This document shows positions 43,649 through 53,426 of a DNA stretch of 64,000 nt, one piece after another. A program made the position numbers and the translations under genes. The stretch is from contig NZ_JACJVI010000014.1 in the NCBI RefSeq assembly GCF_014237835.1, positions 1 through 64,000 of the forward strand, written 5' to 3'. This DNA comes from Rhizobium sp. AQ_MP. Lineage in GTDB: Bacteria; Pseudomonadota; Alphaproteobacteria; Rhizobiales; Rhizobiaceae. Positions within the stretch are counted from its first letter, which is position 1. Each line of letters starts with the position of its first letter. The notes under the pieces are model-generated. The model made no database searches. It saw only the letters and a list, made by a program, of their open reading frames with translations, and was not told the DNA's origin.

Positions 43649-45988
43649 TCAGTCAGGCAGCGTATAGGCGATGACATAGTCGCCAGGATCCGTTCCCACG
43701 GAACCGTGACCGCCGGCAACCATCACGACGTACTGCTTGCCGTTGTCGAGGGCGTAGGTCATCGGGGTCGCCTGCCCCCCTGCCGGCAGGCGGCTCTCCC
43801 AGAGTTGCTCGCCGGTTGTCAGGTCATAGGCACGCAGGTAGTTGTCCACGGCGGCACCGAGGAAAACGACACCACCCTTGGTGATCATTGGACCACCGAT
43901 ACCGGGTACACCGACCTTGAACGGCAGCGGCAGCGGCGTCATGTCGTAGACCGTGCCATTGCGCTTCTGATAGGCGATCTCGCCGGACCGCAAATCAACG
44001 CCGGCAATCGTTCCCCATGGCGGCGCCTGGCAGGGAATGCCGAGCGGCGAGAGAAACGGCCCCATGATGACGCCGTAAGGCGCGCCTTCATTACGGTTCA
44101 GACCCTGCTCGGAGCCGGTCTCGCCCTCCTCCTTTGGCGGGATTTCCGACCGCGGAACAAGCTGCGACGTGAATGCGAGGTAGGTCGGCATGCCGAACAT
44201 GACCTGGCGCTCTGGATCGACGGCGACGGAACCCCAGTTGAACGTACCGAAATTGCCGGGATACACAAGCGTGCCCTCCAGCGAAGGCGGCGTATACTGA
44301 CCCTCGTATTTCAGCTGGTGGAACTGGATGCGGCACATCATCTGATCGATGATGGTAAGGCCCCACATATTGCTCTCGGTCATGGTCGGCGGACGGAAGG
44401 TCAGATCCGAGATCGGCTGCGTGGGCGCGGTGAAATCCTCAGGGATCGCGCCGCCGGGTGCCGGGATCTCGCGCACCGGAATGATCGGCTCGCCCGTCCG
44501 GCGGTCCAGGACATAGAGGTCGCCCTGCTTCGTCGGCCCGACCAGCGCGGGCGTGACGGCGCCCTCGGAATTCGTCAGATCGATCAGAACGGGTTGTGCG
44601 GGCACATCCATATCCCACAGATCGTGATGCACGGTCTGGCGAACCCAGCGGTCCTCGCCCGTATTGACGTCGAGCGCGACGATCGAGGAAGAGTATTTCT
44701 CCACACTCTCACTGCGCCCCATGCCGAGCTGGTCGGGAACCTGGTTGCCGAGCGGAATGTAGACGAGACCCAGCGCTTCATCGACGGAGAAGATCGACCA
44801 GCTGTTCGGCGAGTTCGCCGTATAGGTCCCGTCAGGGCCGATCGGTGCCGTGTCGGTCGGGTTGCCGCTGTCCCAGTTCCAGACGAGTTCGCCGGTATCG
44901 ACATCGAAGGCGCGAATGACGCCCGACGGCGACTGCGTCGAGTAGTTGTCGTTGACGGCACCGCCGATGATGATCTTGCCGGCCGCAATCACGGGCGGCG
45001 ACGTGGAGTAGTAATAGCCGGCCGGATTGTAGGGCATGTTTTGCTCCAGCCTGAGCGTACCGCCCTCGGCGAAATTCTCGCAGATGGCGCCGGTCCCGGC
45101 ATCAAGCGCGATCAGACGCGCATCCGAGGTCGGCAGGTAGACGCGCTCGGCACATACCGTACCTTCGACAGCGGCCGGATCGCGGTAATAGGTGACCCCG
45201 CGGCAGGTTTGGTGCTGGCGGTCGGGTTCGAGGCCGGCATTCGGATCGAACTTCCATTTTTCCTGGCCGGTCTCGGCATCGACAGCGATCGCCCAGTTGT
45301 GCGGCGTGCAGAGGTAGAGCGTGTCATCGACCTTCAGCGGCGTCACCTGATAGGTCGTTTCGCCCACATCTTCCGGCAGCTTCACATCGCCTGTCTGGTA
45401 GGTCCAGGCAATCTTCAGGTCCTCGACATTATCGGTATTGATCTGCGTCAGGGGAGAGTACCGCTGCCCGTAGGGCGTGCGGCCATACTGGTGCCAGTCA
45501 GCGTCGGGCACGTCACCGCCGAGCGCGGGCGCTGCTGCCACCTGTTCGGTTGGAAGCCTGCCATCGCGGTCATAGGAGTCGGTAAAGAGCGAAATGAGAG
45601 CGACGATCGTCGCGATCGCGACCGGAACGGCAAGCGGCAGGAACCCTACCGCCACACGGAGGCGACGATCAGCGGGGCCAAGCCGGCGGCGGATGGCAGG
45701 CAGCATCAGCCACAGGCCGAGGACGACGATCAGCCCGCCTCTCGGACCAAGTTGCCACCAGTCGAGCCCGACTTCGGAGACGGACCAAATGAGGCTGCCG
45801 AGAATGAAGAGACCATAAAGCCAAAGCGCCTCGACGCGGCGCAGGAAAAGCAGCAGAGCCGTGCCGAGAAAGGCAAGCCCGGCGATTAGGAAGTATGGGC
45901 TGCCGCCGAGCAGCACGAGCTGTGCGCCGCCGACGCCGAGCACAAGGCCCAACACGCCGAAGATGACAGCGGTGATAGTGAGAAACAT
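43649..45988 (-). CDS. gcd: Membrane-bound PQQ-dependent glucose/quinate dehydrogenase
   Basis: 779 residues. Five N-terminal transmembrane helices (about 1-135) are followed by a periplasmic eight-bladed quinoprotein propeller. W-motif blades are seen in NVEDLKIAWTYQTGDV, DAETGQEKWKFDP and DVDTGELVWNWDSG. Other conserved parts are DWHQYGRTPYGQRYSPL and HQTCRGVTYY. It oxidises glucose (or quinate/shikimate) in the periplasm and reduces ubiquinone, and needs PQQ and Ca/Mg. I took MFLTITAVIFG (45988) as the start; the frame stays open to 46813 but that part is antisense to pncA. No pqq genes are in the window. Confidence 0.93.
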   Translation of the reverse strand: MFLTITAVIFGVLGLVLGVGGAQLVLLGGSPYFLIAGLAFLGTALLLFLRRVEALWLYGLFILGSLIWSVSEVGLDWWQLGPRGGLIVVLGLWLMLPAIRRRLGPADRRLRVAVGFLPLAVPVAIATIVALISLFTDSYDRDGRLPTEQVAAAPALGGDVPDADWHQYGRTPYGQRYSPLTQINTDNVEDLKIAWTYQTGDVKLPEDVGETTYQVTPLKVDDTLYLCTPHNWAIAVDAETGQEKWKFDPNAGLEPDRQHQTCRGVTYYRDPAAVEGTVCAERVYLPTSDARLIALDAGTGAICENFAEGGTLRLEQNMPYNPAGYYYSTSPPVIAAGKIIIGGAVNDNYSTQSPSGVIRAFDVDTGELVWNWDSGNPTDTAPIGPDGTYTANSPNSWSIFSVDEALGLVYIPLGNQVPDQLGMGRSESVEKYSSSIVALDVNTGEDRWVRQTVHHDLWDMDVPAQPVLIDLTNSEGAVTPALVGPTKQGDLYVLDRRTGEPIIPVREIPAPGGAIPEDFTAPTQPISDLTFRPPTMTESNMWGLTIIDQMMCRIQFHQLKYEGQYTPPSLEGTLVYPGNFGTFNWGSVAVDPERQVMFGMPTYLAFTSQLVPRSEIPPKEEGETGSEQGLNRNEGAPYGVIMGPFLSPLGIPCQAPPWGTIAGVDLRSGEIAYQKRNGTVYDMTPLPLPFKVGVPGIGGPMITKGGVVFLGAAVDNYLRAYDLTTGEQLWESRLPAGGQATPMTYALDNGKQYVVMVAGGHGSVGTDPGDYVIAYTLPD

Positions 45989-46180
45989 ACCGATTCCAAT
46001 CGTATTGCGAGATGGAAAGTTCGTCCCGCGCCATGACGATCGCGGGAACAACCACCAAGGCCGAACGTGGCAAAACCGTGATTGTTCCATTTTCCAAAAC
46101 CGACTTGGAAACCGTGGATTGCTCTTGATCCCGAGGCTACCGATTGCCATCTTGCGCCGCACAAGAATGGGAGTGCGATC

Positions 46181-46807
46181 ATGACCAAGGCTCTGTTGCT
46201 CATCGACATCCAGAACGGCTTTTGCCCCCGAGGCAACCTGCCAGTCGCCGAGGGGGACGCGGTGGTCCCCGTCGCCAACCGGCTGATCGAAAGCGGCGCC
46301 TATGATCTGATCGTCGCCTCGCAGGACTGGCACCCGGCCAACCACGGCAGCTTTGCGTCCCAGCACCCGGGCAAGAAGCCTTTCGACATGGGCGAGCTTT
46401 CCGGGCAGCCGCAGGTCATGTGGCCCGATCACTGCGTCCAGGGCACGGCAGATGCCGAATTTCACCCGGACCTCAAGACCGCCCGCATCGACTATATCCA
46501 GCGCAAGGGCGAAAACCCCGCCGTCGACAGCTACTCGGCGTTCCGGGACAACGACAAGGCAGCCCTCACCGGCCTCTCCAATTGGCTGAAGCAGAAGGGC
46601 GTGACCGTGCTCGACGTCATGGGTCTTGCGACCGACTATTGCGTCAAGTTCTCGGCACTGGATGCCGTCGACATGCTGCCCGGCGTCAAGGTCCGGCTGA
46701 TCGCAGATGGCTGCCGTGGGATCGACTCGAAGGGTGTCGAAGAGGCGATCGACGCGATGCGCCTGGCAGGCATCGAGATCACCGACAGCAGCTCGATCAC
46801 GGCTTGA
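46181..46807 (+). CDS. pncA: Nicotinamidase PncA
   Basis: 208 residues. It hydrolyses nicotinamide to nicotinate for NAD salvage, and also pyrazinamide. The catalytic triad is Asp9 (LLIDIQNGF), Lys109 (YIQRKGENP) and Cys154 (LATDYCVKFSALD). The metal site is QDWHPANHGSF. Start MTKALLLIDIQ at 46181 with GGGAG upstream. Divergent from gcd; the 192-bp gap between them holds the promoters. Confidence 0.95.
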   Translation: MTKALLLIDIQNGFCPRGNLPVAEGDAVVPVANRLIESGAYDLIVASQDWHPANHGSFASQHPGKKPFDMGELSGQPQVMWPDHCVQGTADAEFHPDLKTARIDYIQRKGENPAVDSYSAFRDNDKAALTGLSNWLKQKGVTVLDVMGLATDYCVKFSALDAVDMLPGVKVRLIADGCRGIDSKGVEEAIDAMRLAGIEITDSSSITA

Positions 46808-46896
46808 CGACATTTCTGCAAAACATCCGTGCGATTGCCTTTTTTAGCGGCAAGCGCTAGAGCCGAGCCAACGAGAAGACAGGGAGGACGCCGGTC

Positions 46897-47769
46897 ATGG
46901 AAATCGTCACCACGATCGCCGCTTTGCGACAGAAGCTCGCGCCCCGCCGCCGTGCCGGCCAGACCATTGGCTTCGTGCCGACCATGGGTTATCTGCATCA
47001 GGGGCACCTGAGCCTTGTCGGCCGTGCCCGATCTGAAAACGACGTCACAGTGGTGTCGATTTTCGTCAACCCGCTGCAGTTCGGCAAGAACGAAGACCTC
47101 GAGAAATATCCCCGCGACCTAGCCCGCGACAGCGCCATGCTGGAAGAGGCCGGTGTCGACTTTCTCTTCGCCCCCGGTGTCGAGGATATGTATCCCGAAC
47201 CGATGCAGACGGTCGTCGACCTGCCGAAACTCGGCTCAGAGCTCGAAGGCGAGGCCCGTCCGGGTCATTTCGCCGGCGTGGCGACCGTCGTCACCAAGCT
47301 CTTCAACATCGTCCAGCCGGATGCCGCCTATTTTGGCGAGAAGGACTATCAGCAGGTGACGATCATCCAGAAGATGGTCGAGGACTTGGCCCAACCCGTC
47401 CGCGTCGTGCCCGTTCCGACGGTGCGTGAAGCCGATGGCCTCGCCTGCTCGTCTCGCAACGTTTATCTCTCTCCGGCAGAACGTGCTGCGGCCGTGATCG
47501 TACCGAAAACGCTGGCCGAGGCCGAGCGCCTTATGCTGACCGGCATTCGCGACGTTGCGACCCTGGAGGCCAGGCTGATCGACTTCCTGCGCACCGAACC
47601 GCTGGCCGAACCCGAAGTCGTCGCCATCCGCGATCCGCGCACGCTGGAGCGTATCGAGGCGGTCCAGGGGAACGCCCTCGTGCTGCTCTATGTCCGCTTC
47701 GGCAAGACCAAGCTTCTCGACAATCGCATCATCGGCCAAGCGGCCGCCACCGGCATGGAGGCCGCCTGA
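46897..47769 (+). CDS. panC: Pantoate-beta-alanine ligase PanC
   Basis: 290 residues, last step of pantothenate synthesis (ATP-dependent joining of pantoate and beta-alanine). The nucleotidyltransferase HIGH-like motif is [14 protein letters not shown]. Also seen are [47 protein letters not shown] and the KMSKS-like CSSRNVYLS. The stop is one base before the panB ATG, so panC-panB is a tight operon. A GGGAGG site precedes the ATG. Confidence 0.96.
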   Translation: MEIVTTIAALRQKLAPRRRAGQTIGFVPTMGYLHQGHLSLVGRARSENDVTVVSIFVNPLQFGKNEDLEKYPRDLARDSAMLEEAGVDFLFAPGVEDMYPEPMQTVVDLPKLGSELEGEARPGHFAGVATVVTKLFNIVQPDAAYFGEKDYQQVTIIQKMVEDLAQPVRVVPVPTVREADGLACSSRNVYLSPAERAAAVIVPKTLAEAERLMLTGIRDVATLEARLIDFLRTEPLAEPEVVAIRDPRTLERIEAVQGNALVLLYVRFGKTKLLDNRIIGQAAATGMEAA

Positions 47770-47770
47770 C

Positions 47771-48598
47771 ATGAGCACACCACCCCGCCAGAAGCGCTTC
47801 ACCCCGGCCGATATCACGGCCCTGAAGGGCAATCGTCCGATCGTATCGCTGACGGCCTATACGACACCGATAGCCCGTATCCTAGACCGGCATTGCGACC
47901 TGCTTCTTGTCGGTGACAGCCTCGGCATGGTGCTCTACGGCATGGACACGACCGTCGGTGTGACGATGGACATGATGGTGGCCCATGGACAGGCCGTCAT
48001 GCGGGGGGCCACCCGCGCATGCGTCATCGTCGACCTGCCCTTCGGCTCTTACCAGGAGAGCAAGGAACAGGCTTTCCGCAACGCTGTGCGCCTGATGAAG
48101 GAAACCGGCTGCGACGGCGTGAAGCTCGAGGGTGGCGCCGAAATGGCCGAAACCGTGGAGTTCCTTGTCACCCGCGGCGTGCCCGTCTTCGGCCATATCG
48201 GGCTGATGCCGCAACAGGTGAATACGTCGGGCGGTTACCGCTCCAAGGGCCACAGCGACGCTGAGCAGGACAAGATCCGCCGCGACGCCAAGGCGATCGA
48301 CGAGGCCGGCGCCTTTGCCATGGTCATCGAGGGCACCGTCGAGCCCTTGGCACGGGAAATCTCGGCCAATGTCAGAGCCGCCACCATCGGCATCGGCGCC
48401 TCGCCGGCCTGCGACGGCCAGATCCTCGTCTCCGACGACATGCTCGGCCTGTTCAACGAATTCAAGCCGCGCTTCGTCAAGCATTACAGCGAACTGGCCG
48501 AAGTCATCGACAAGGCCGCCAGCGATTATGCATCCGAGGTCAAGGACCGCGTCTTCCCGGGTCAGGAACACACGTTCCAGATCCGCCCCAAGAAGTAA
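47771..48598 (+). CDS. panB: Ketopantoate hydroxymethyltransferase PanB
   Basis: 275 residues. It makes ketopantoate from 2-ketoisovalerate (the valine precursor) and methylene-tetrahydrofolate. The metal/substrate segments are [34 protein letters not shown] and [10 protein letters not shown] (catalytic Glu). The start directly follows panC. It uses the same ketoacid pool as ilvBN 33 kb away. Confidence 0.96.
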   Translation: MSTPPRQKRFTPADITALKGNRPIVSLTAYTTPIARILDRHCDLLLVGDSLGMVLYGMDTTVGVTMDMMVAHGQAVMRGATRACVIVDLPFGSYQESKEQAFRNAVRLMKETGCDGVKLEGGAEMAETVEFLVTRGVPVFGHIGLMPQQVNTSGGYRSKGHSDAEQDKIRRDAKAIDEAGAFAMVIEGTVEPLAREISANVRAATIGIGASPACDGQILVSDDMLGLFNEFKPRFVKHYSELAEVIDKAASDYASEVKDRVFPGQEHTFQIRPKK

Positions 48599-48847
48599 TC
48601 AGGCCTCCGGCAGGCGTTCCATTTCGTAGAACGAGTCGTTGATCTGGTCGACCTGCCGGGCAATCAGCGCCTGGGCGTCCCGCAGGCCCTTGTTGTAGTA
48701 GTGCGGCCCGATCAGCCGCGCCACGAGGTCGACAAGCGTCTCCACCTCGAAGCGCCCGAGCTCCGCTTCGACCTCATCGGACAGGTGGCGCTGAACCTTG
48801 AGCAGCAGCCGCTCCTTGTCCTCGCGACTGATCAGGTCCTTCTCCAT
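48599..48847 (-). CDS. DUF2164 family protein
   Basis: 82 residues. The pattern ISREDKERLLLKVQRHLSDE, then ELGRFEVETLVDLVARLIGPHYYNKGLRDAQALI, matches DUF2164, a short cytoplasmic family of unknown function. The Met at 48847 gives MEKDLISRED; the frame remains open upstream to 48940 without family similarity. Its TGA ends one base after the panB stop (tail to tail). Confidence 0.85.
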   Translation of the reverse strand: MEKDLISREDKERLLLKVQRHLSDEVEAELGRFEVETLVDLVARLIGPHYYNKGLRDAQALIARQVDQINDSFYEMERLPEA

Positions 48848-49006
48848 CTGCCATTCCTCCACATCCGATGCGACTTTTCGACAAGACGGAAATCCCGCCC
48901 TGATGGCAATGCCATTCATCAATGGCGGTCGTCGTTCCATCAGCGGAATTGGTTTGTCGATCTGAGCGACAGGCTTTAGCCAGCAGAAGAACGCGAGAAG
49001 TCCAAG

Positions 49007-49717
49007 ATGTCCCGATCCCCTTTTGTAGAAGGCGCGCTGAAGGCGTTGCCTGTGATCATTTCAGCCGGCCCCTTTGCCGTTCTCTTTGGCGCGGTTGCCG
49101 TGGCGAACGGCCAGACGGTCGCCGAAGCCGCCTTGATGAGCGCCACCGTCTATGCCGGCGCAAGCCAGTTGGTCGGCATCGAACTTTTCGGCCAGGCGGT
49201 GCCGATGTGGGTCGTCGTCCTCTCGATCCTTGCCGTCAACTTCCGCCACATCCTCTATTCGGCAGCCCTCACCCCCTTCATCGATCATTTCACCCTGCCA
49301 CAGAAACTGCTCAGCTTCTTCCTGCTGACCGACCCGCAATTTGCAGAAGCCGTCGCCCGCGGCGAAAGTGGCAAAGAAGTGAGTTTTCCCTGGTATTTCG
49401 GCTTCGGCGCCATGATCTATGTTCCCTGGGTCGCCATGAGCGCGCTTGGCGGCGCCCTCGGCAGCGTCATCGGCAATCCCGCCGACTACGGGATCGACGT
49501 GCTGCTGCCGATCTACTTCCTCGGCCTCGTGCTCGGCTTTCGCAAGCGCGGCAATTTCCTGCCGATCGTGGCCGTGAGTGCCGTGGTCTCCGTCGCCGCC
49601 CAGCATGTGGTGGGCGCGCCCTGGCATATCAGCATCGGCGCTGTGGCCGGCATCGTGCTTGCAGCTCTCCTGCCTCTTTCCCCGTCAGAGAAATCTGCCG
49701 AGGAGGCCTCCAGATGA
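49007..49717 (+). CDS. azlC: AzlC family branched-chain amino-acid permease
   Basis: 236 residues with about six transmembrane helices. The conserved AzlC start is KALPVIISAGPFAVLFGAVA, followed by MSATVYAGASQLVGIELFG and the RHILYSAAL motif. With AzlD it exports branched-chain amino acids and analogues. The last four bases (ATGA, 49714-49717) are the start of azlD. It diverges from the DUF2164 gene. Confidence 0.93.
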   Translation: MSRSPFVEGALKALPVIISAGPFAVLFGAVAVANGQTVAEAALMSATVYAGASQLVGIELFGQAVPMWVVVLSILAVNFRHILYSAALTPFIDHFTLPQKLLSFFLLTDPQFAEAVARGESGKEVSFPWYFGFGAMIYVPWVAMSALGGALGSVIGNPADYGIDVLLPIYFLGLVLGFRKRGNFLPIVAVSAVVSVAAQHVVGAPWHISIGAVAGIVLAALLPLSPSEKSAEEASR

Positions 49718-50025
49718 GCACCTGGCTGACGCCCAACATGACGCTGCTGATCGCAGCTGCGGCGGTTGCAACCTTCCTCACCCGGATCGCCGGCTATGTG
49801 CTGGTCAAGCGGCTGAAGAGCATGCCGCCACGGCTGGAGGCTGCGCTGAATGCCGTGCCGGCTGCGGTGCTGACGACGCTTGTCGCGCCCGCCTTCTTCT
49901 ACGGCCAAATCGACGTGAAGGCCGCCATGGCGGCATCGCTCCTGATCGGCCTTCGGTTTTCGGCCATCCCGATGCTGATCGGCGGCTGGGCCGTCGTCAT
50001 GCTGATGCGGCATTTCCTCGGCTGA
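49714..50025 (+). CDS. azlD: AzlD domain membrane protein
   Basis: 103 residues with four hydrophobic helices (MTLLIAAAAVATFLTRIAG, LNAVPAAVLTTLVAPAFF, AAMAASLLIGLRFSAIPML, AVVMLMRHFLG). The pattern TFLTRIAGYVLVKR...PPRLEAALNAVPAAVL is AzlD. It is the small partner of AzlC; the 4-nt overlap ensures joint translation. GGAGG lies upstream at 49701-49705. Confidence 0.93.
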   Translation: MSTWLTPNMTLLIAAAAVATFLTRIAGYVLVKRLKSMPPRLEAALNAVPAAVLTTLVAPAFFYGQIDVKAAMAASLLIGLRFSAIPMLIGGWAVVMLMRHFLG

Positions 50026-50027
50026 GT

Positions 50028-51863
50028 TTAGCGGGCAAACGGCGCCGTCGCCTGCTCCAACCACTGCTTGGTCGCAGCGTCAGAGATCAACGGCAACAGC
50101 TCGTCGCGGGTCTTGGCATGATAGGCGTCGAGCCACTGCAGCTCATCGCGTGTCAACAGATCCTCGACAATGAGCTTGCGGTCAATAGGCACAAAGGTCA
50201 GCGTCTCGAAACCGAGCATCGGCTGGTCGCCGCCCTCGATTGCCTCGGCCTCGCGAACATAGATGAGGTTCTCGATCCGGATGCCGAAACTGCCGGGGCG
50301 GTAGTAGCCCGGCTCATTCGACAGGATCATGCCGGGAAGCAGCTCCTGCGTCGAAAGCCGCGCAATGCGCTGCGGCCCCTCGTGCACCGAGAGATAGGAC
50401 CCGACGCCATGGCCCGTGCCATGGGCGAAATCGGCACCGGCCTTCCAGAGCGCGATGCGGGCCAGCGGGTCGAGATCACAGCCGCGCGTGCCCTTCGGAA
50501 AGCGTGCCGTGCTGATCGCGATCATGCCCTTCAATGCCAGTGTGAAGAAGCGCCTCTGCTCCTCCGGCACCTCACCGACGGCCAGCGTCCGGGTAATGTC
50601 GGTCGTGCCGTTCACATATTGCGCGCCCGAATCGATCAGGAACATCTCGCCCGAGCGGATTTGCCGGTTGCTCTCCGTCGTCACCCGGTAATGCATGATC
50701 GCCGCGTTCTCGCCGGCACCGGAGATCGTATCGAAGGAGATGTCCTTGAGCGGGTTCTGCATCCGCTCGCCAACGGCCGCGCGCACCGCTTCCAGCTTTC
50801 TGGCGGCCGCGATTTCGGTCAGGCTGCCATGCGGCTGTTCGTCGAACCACTGCAGAAACTCGACCATTGCGACGCCATCCTGCAGATGCGCCGCAGCCGA
50901 GCCATTGAGCTCGACCATGTTCTTCACCGCACGACCGAGCTTGGCCGGATCATTGCCTTCGACGACCTCGCCACCGCTATCGCGGATCATGCGAGAAAGC
51001 GCGTAAGGGGCGAGATCGGGATCGACGAGAATGCGTTGGCCGCCCTTGGCGACCCGTTCGAGCCGTTCGGCCAACAGCGCCGGATCGACCTGTTCGCAAA
51101 GGTCGCGAAGATAGGTCTCGACCTCGAGATTGGTCTTGGCGCTGTCGAGGAAGAGTTCGGCAGATCCATTCGCCTTGATGATTGCACGTGACAGCGCATG
51201 CGGCGTATGCGGCACATCACTTCCGCGGAGATTGAAGATCCAGGCCACGGACGACGGATCAGAGATCAGCACGGCGGCGAGGCCCCTCTCGGTCAGATCG
51301 GCCGCGATCGTCTTCAGCTTGTCGGCAGCGGCAACACCAGCCTGATTCAGCGCCTGGATCATGACGGCGCCCTTGGGCTCGGCCGGACGGTCCGTCCAGA
51401 GCCGATCGACCGGGTTATGCGGCAGGAAGACGAGGCTGCCACCCTTGTCGGCCAGCGCCTTTTCCAGCCGGCGCACCTCCGCACCGGTATGCACCCAGGG
51501 ATCAATCCCGAGCCGGAAACCCTTCGACGCACGGTTATCGATCCATTTATGCGGCGGCTCTCCGACCAGATCTCCTGGCGTGAACACAGCTGGATCAACC
51601 TGCTGGGCAAGCTGCGTGACGTAACGGCCGTCCACGAAGACGACGGCCTGCACCTCGGTCACCAGCAGCATGCCGGCAGAACCGGTGAAGCCGGTCGCCC
51701 AGGCGAGACGCTCGGCGGACTCGGGCACATACTCACCTAGATATTCATCCGAGCGCGGGACCAGCAGTCCGTCAATGCCGAACTCTGCAAACAGTCCTCT
51801 GAGCGCGGCGATCCGGGCTTTGCCGTGATGCGGCGTGGACTTGACCTCGAAGGACTGAAACAT
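50028..51863 (-). CDS. Xaa-Pro aminopeptidase (M24B, aminopeptidase P)
   Basis: 611 residues, the long form with two creatinase-like N-terminal domains (FAEFGIDGLLVPRSDEYLGEY, WIDNRASKGFRLGIDPW) and a C-terminal pita-bread metallopeptidase domain. Metal ligands are visible: Asp in FLIDSGAQY, Asp in GTTDITRTL, His in HGTGHGVGSYL, Glu in SNEPGYYRPG and Glu in GIRIENLIYV. It removes an N-terminal residue before proline and is cytoplasmic. ATG 51863; an in-frame GTG at 51875 adds four residues. Confidence 0.95.
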   Translation of the reverse strand: MFQSFEVKSTPHHGKARIAALRGLFAEFGIDGLLVPRSDEYLGEYVPESAERLAWATGFTGSAGMLLVTEVQAVVFVDGRYVTQLAQQVDPAVFTPGDLVGEPPHKWIDNRASKGFRLGIDPWVHTGAEVRRLEKALADKGGSLVFLPHNPVDRLWTDRPAEPKGAVMIQALNQAGVAAADKLKTIAADLTERGLAAVLISDPSSVAWIFNLRGSDVPHTPHALSRAIIKANGSAELFLDSAKTNLEVETYLRDLCEQVDPALLAERLERVAKGGQRILVDPDLAPYALSRMIRDSGGEVVEGNDPAKLGRAVKNMVELNGSAAAHLQDGVAMVEFLQWFDEQPHGSLTEIAAARKLEAVRAAVGERMQNPLKDISFDTISGAGENAAIMHYRVTTESNRQIRSGEMFLIDSGAQYVNGTTDITRTLAVGEVPEEQRRFFTLALKGMIAISTARFPKGTRGCDLDPLARIALWKAGADFAHGTGHGVGSYLSVHEGPQRIARLSTQELLPGMILSNEPGYYRPGSFGIRIENLIYVREAEAIEGGDQPMLGFETLTFVPIDRKLIVEDLLTRDELQWLDAYHAKTRDELLPLISDAATKQWLEQATAPFAR

Positions 51864-52127
51864 GGATTGGCTCACGATGGATTCGGGATTCTGTCAGCGC
51901 TTATAGCAAGGGCACACCGCTATCACCACCACCACCGGAGCCCAGTTGCGGGCAAATGCGCCGTTGAATCTCGGCATGCAGCAATCCGGGCAATGCGAAT
52001 GCTGCTATGCAGCAATTGCAGGCCTCCCGTGCTTGAAGCCCGCTGACGGAACTCATCCAAGAGGTCTATATCAGACACATCAAGGACGCAGTGTAACGCG
52101 CGTCCGAAACCCAGAAGGAACCGAGAG
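51864..52127. other. Divergent intergenic region pepP / DUF1127
   Basis: No gene seen. It contains two direct copies of ATGCAGCAAT (51976-51985 and 52007-52016) and a perfect inverted repeat TGCTGC-TAT-GCAGCA (52000-52014), a possible regulator site. CTGACG ... TATATC (about 52043-52072, 18-bp spacer) is a weak promoter candidate for the DUF1127 gene. Confidence 0.35.
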
Positions 52128-52301
52128 ATGGCCAAGTCTTTCCTGCGTAACGCCCTGAACAATCTTGTCGAGGCACGTCAACGCCGTGCCGATCTCTATG
52201 CCACCGGCGCACTCCTGTCGCTCGACGATGCATCGCTGGCCGCCATGGGCCTAACACGCGACGAACTGCGTCGCCGTCCGCACCAGCGTGCGATCATCTG
52301 A
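52128..52301 (+). CDS. DUF1127-type small protein
   Basis: 57 residues, Arg-rich: MAKSFLRNALNNLVEARQRR and the DUF1127 core LLSLDDASLAAMGLTRDELRRR. DUF1127 proteins of Alphaproteobacteria are short, basic, often highly expressed, and some affect RNA turnover or phosphate and C1 metabolism (family knowledge). AAGGAACCGAG serves as ribosome-binding site. Single gene with its own terminator at 52394-52422. Confidence 0.8.
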   Translation: MAKSFLRNALNNLVEARQRRADLYATGALLSLDDASLAAMGLTRDELRRRPHQRAII

Positions 52302-52393
52302 TCGGCGGCGGTCGAATTCGACCACCAGTCTAGCATCCGCTTGAGCGCTCCTCCCACGCTCGCGGACCTCGGCGCGGCATGATGCCGATGCCA

Positions 52394-52422
52394 AAAAGGC
52401 GGCTCCTTGCGGGCCGCCTTTT
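52394..52422 (+). terminator. Terminator after the DUF1127 gene
   Basis: A perfect 10-bp stem AAAAGGCGGC / GCCGCCTTTT with a 9-nt loop; the T run closes the stem on the plus strand. Its A run on the other side would also serve the convergent prmA gene, so it is bidirectional. Confidence 0.85.
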
Positions 52423-52450
52423 CTGTTTCCGGCAGGACTGACGTAACGTC

Positions 52451-53335
52451 TCAGCCCTTCCCTTGCGTAAAGTGGATTGTGACCCATCCGTTGCGCCAGA
52501 TGGTCTTCACATGCGAGAGCCCCTCACCGCTATAGGCTGCAATCACCTTCCAGCGCTGCTCGGCAAGAATGCCGGAAAGGATCACCGAGCCGTTCGGCGC
52601 CAGATGATCGACCAGTTGCGGCGCCATCTTGATCAGCGGCCGCGCCAGGATGTTCGCGATGATCAGGTCGAACGGACCATGCTCGCGAAAAGCGGTCGAG
52701 TGAAAGCCAGGCGCCGTGCGAAAGTCTATCCCGTCCACGACCTGGTTGCGGCGGGCATTTTCCTTGGCCACACGAACCGCAATCGGATCGATATCGGTCG
52801 CCAGCACCGGCACGGGCAGAAGCTTGCGCACGGCAATCGCCAGCACACCGCTGCCCGTTCCAAGGTCCAGAGCGTTGCGCACCTTCCGCGCCCTGACGAC
52901 CTTCTCGATGACTTCGAGGCAACCCGCCGTCGTCCCGTGATGGCCGGTCCCGAAGGCCTGACCGGCGTCGATCTCGATCGCAACGTCATGTGGCTGAACC
53001 TTGTCGCGGTCATGTGAGCCGTGCACGAGGAAGCGTCCGGCCCGGACCGGCTTCAAGCCCTCGAGCGACTTGGCGATCCAGTCGATGTCCGGGATCACCT
53101 CGCGCTCGATTGCAGCCTCCGGGAATTCTTCAGAAAGCAGTTCCTGAACCCGGGGGACGACCTCCTCCTCCTGGTCGGCCATCAGATAGATCGATGCTTC
53201 CCAGATATCCGCTTTCTCGTCCACTTCTGTGGTGGCGATCGCATAATCCTCCTCACCGAAGGCGAAGCTCATCAGATCAAGGATCCGGTTGGCGTTCATT
53301 TCGGTGGTGGTCACATAAAGGCGAATTTCGGCCAC
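52451..53335 (-). CDS. prmA: Ribosomal protein L11 methyltransferase PrmA
   Basis: 294 residues. It trimethylates ribosomal protein L11 using S-adenosylmethionine. The SAM motif I is LDLGTGSGVLAIA. Other features are IEIDAGQAFGTGHHGTTAGCL, VLATDIDPIAVRVAKENA and the NILARPLI motif that acts like NPPY. The N-terminal ~90 residues are the L11-recognition domain. Monocistronic. Confidence 0.93.
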   Translation of the reverse strand: MAEIRLYVTTTEMNANRILDLMSFAFGEEDYAIATTEVDEKADIWEASIYLMADQEEEVVPRVQELLSEEFPEAAIEREVIPDIDWIAKSLEGLKPVRAGRFLVHGSHDRDKVQPHDVAIEIDAGQAFGTGHHGTTAGCLEVIEKVVRARKVRNALDLGTGSGVLAIAVRKLLPVPVLATDIDPIAVRVAKENARRNQVVDGIDFRTAPGFHSTAFREHGPFDLIIANILARPLIKMAPQLVDHLAPNGSVILSGILAEQRWKVIAAYSGEGLSHVKTIWRNGWVTIHFTQGKG

Positions 53336-53426
53336 GATCGATCATCCTTGGCAAGGTCAGGCAGTCAGACGCGTTGCGGTACAACGCAAACGCCCGGATG
53401 GCAACCTCAGCCGAAGCCTTGGGGCA

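Noticed and set aside
43472..45889. 805-codon open frame on the plus strand
   Set aside because: Antisense to gcd; no domain or ribosome-binding site.
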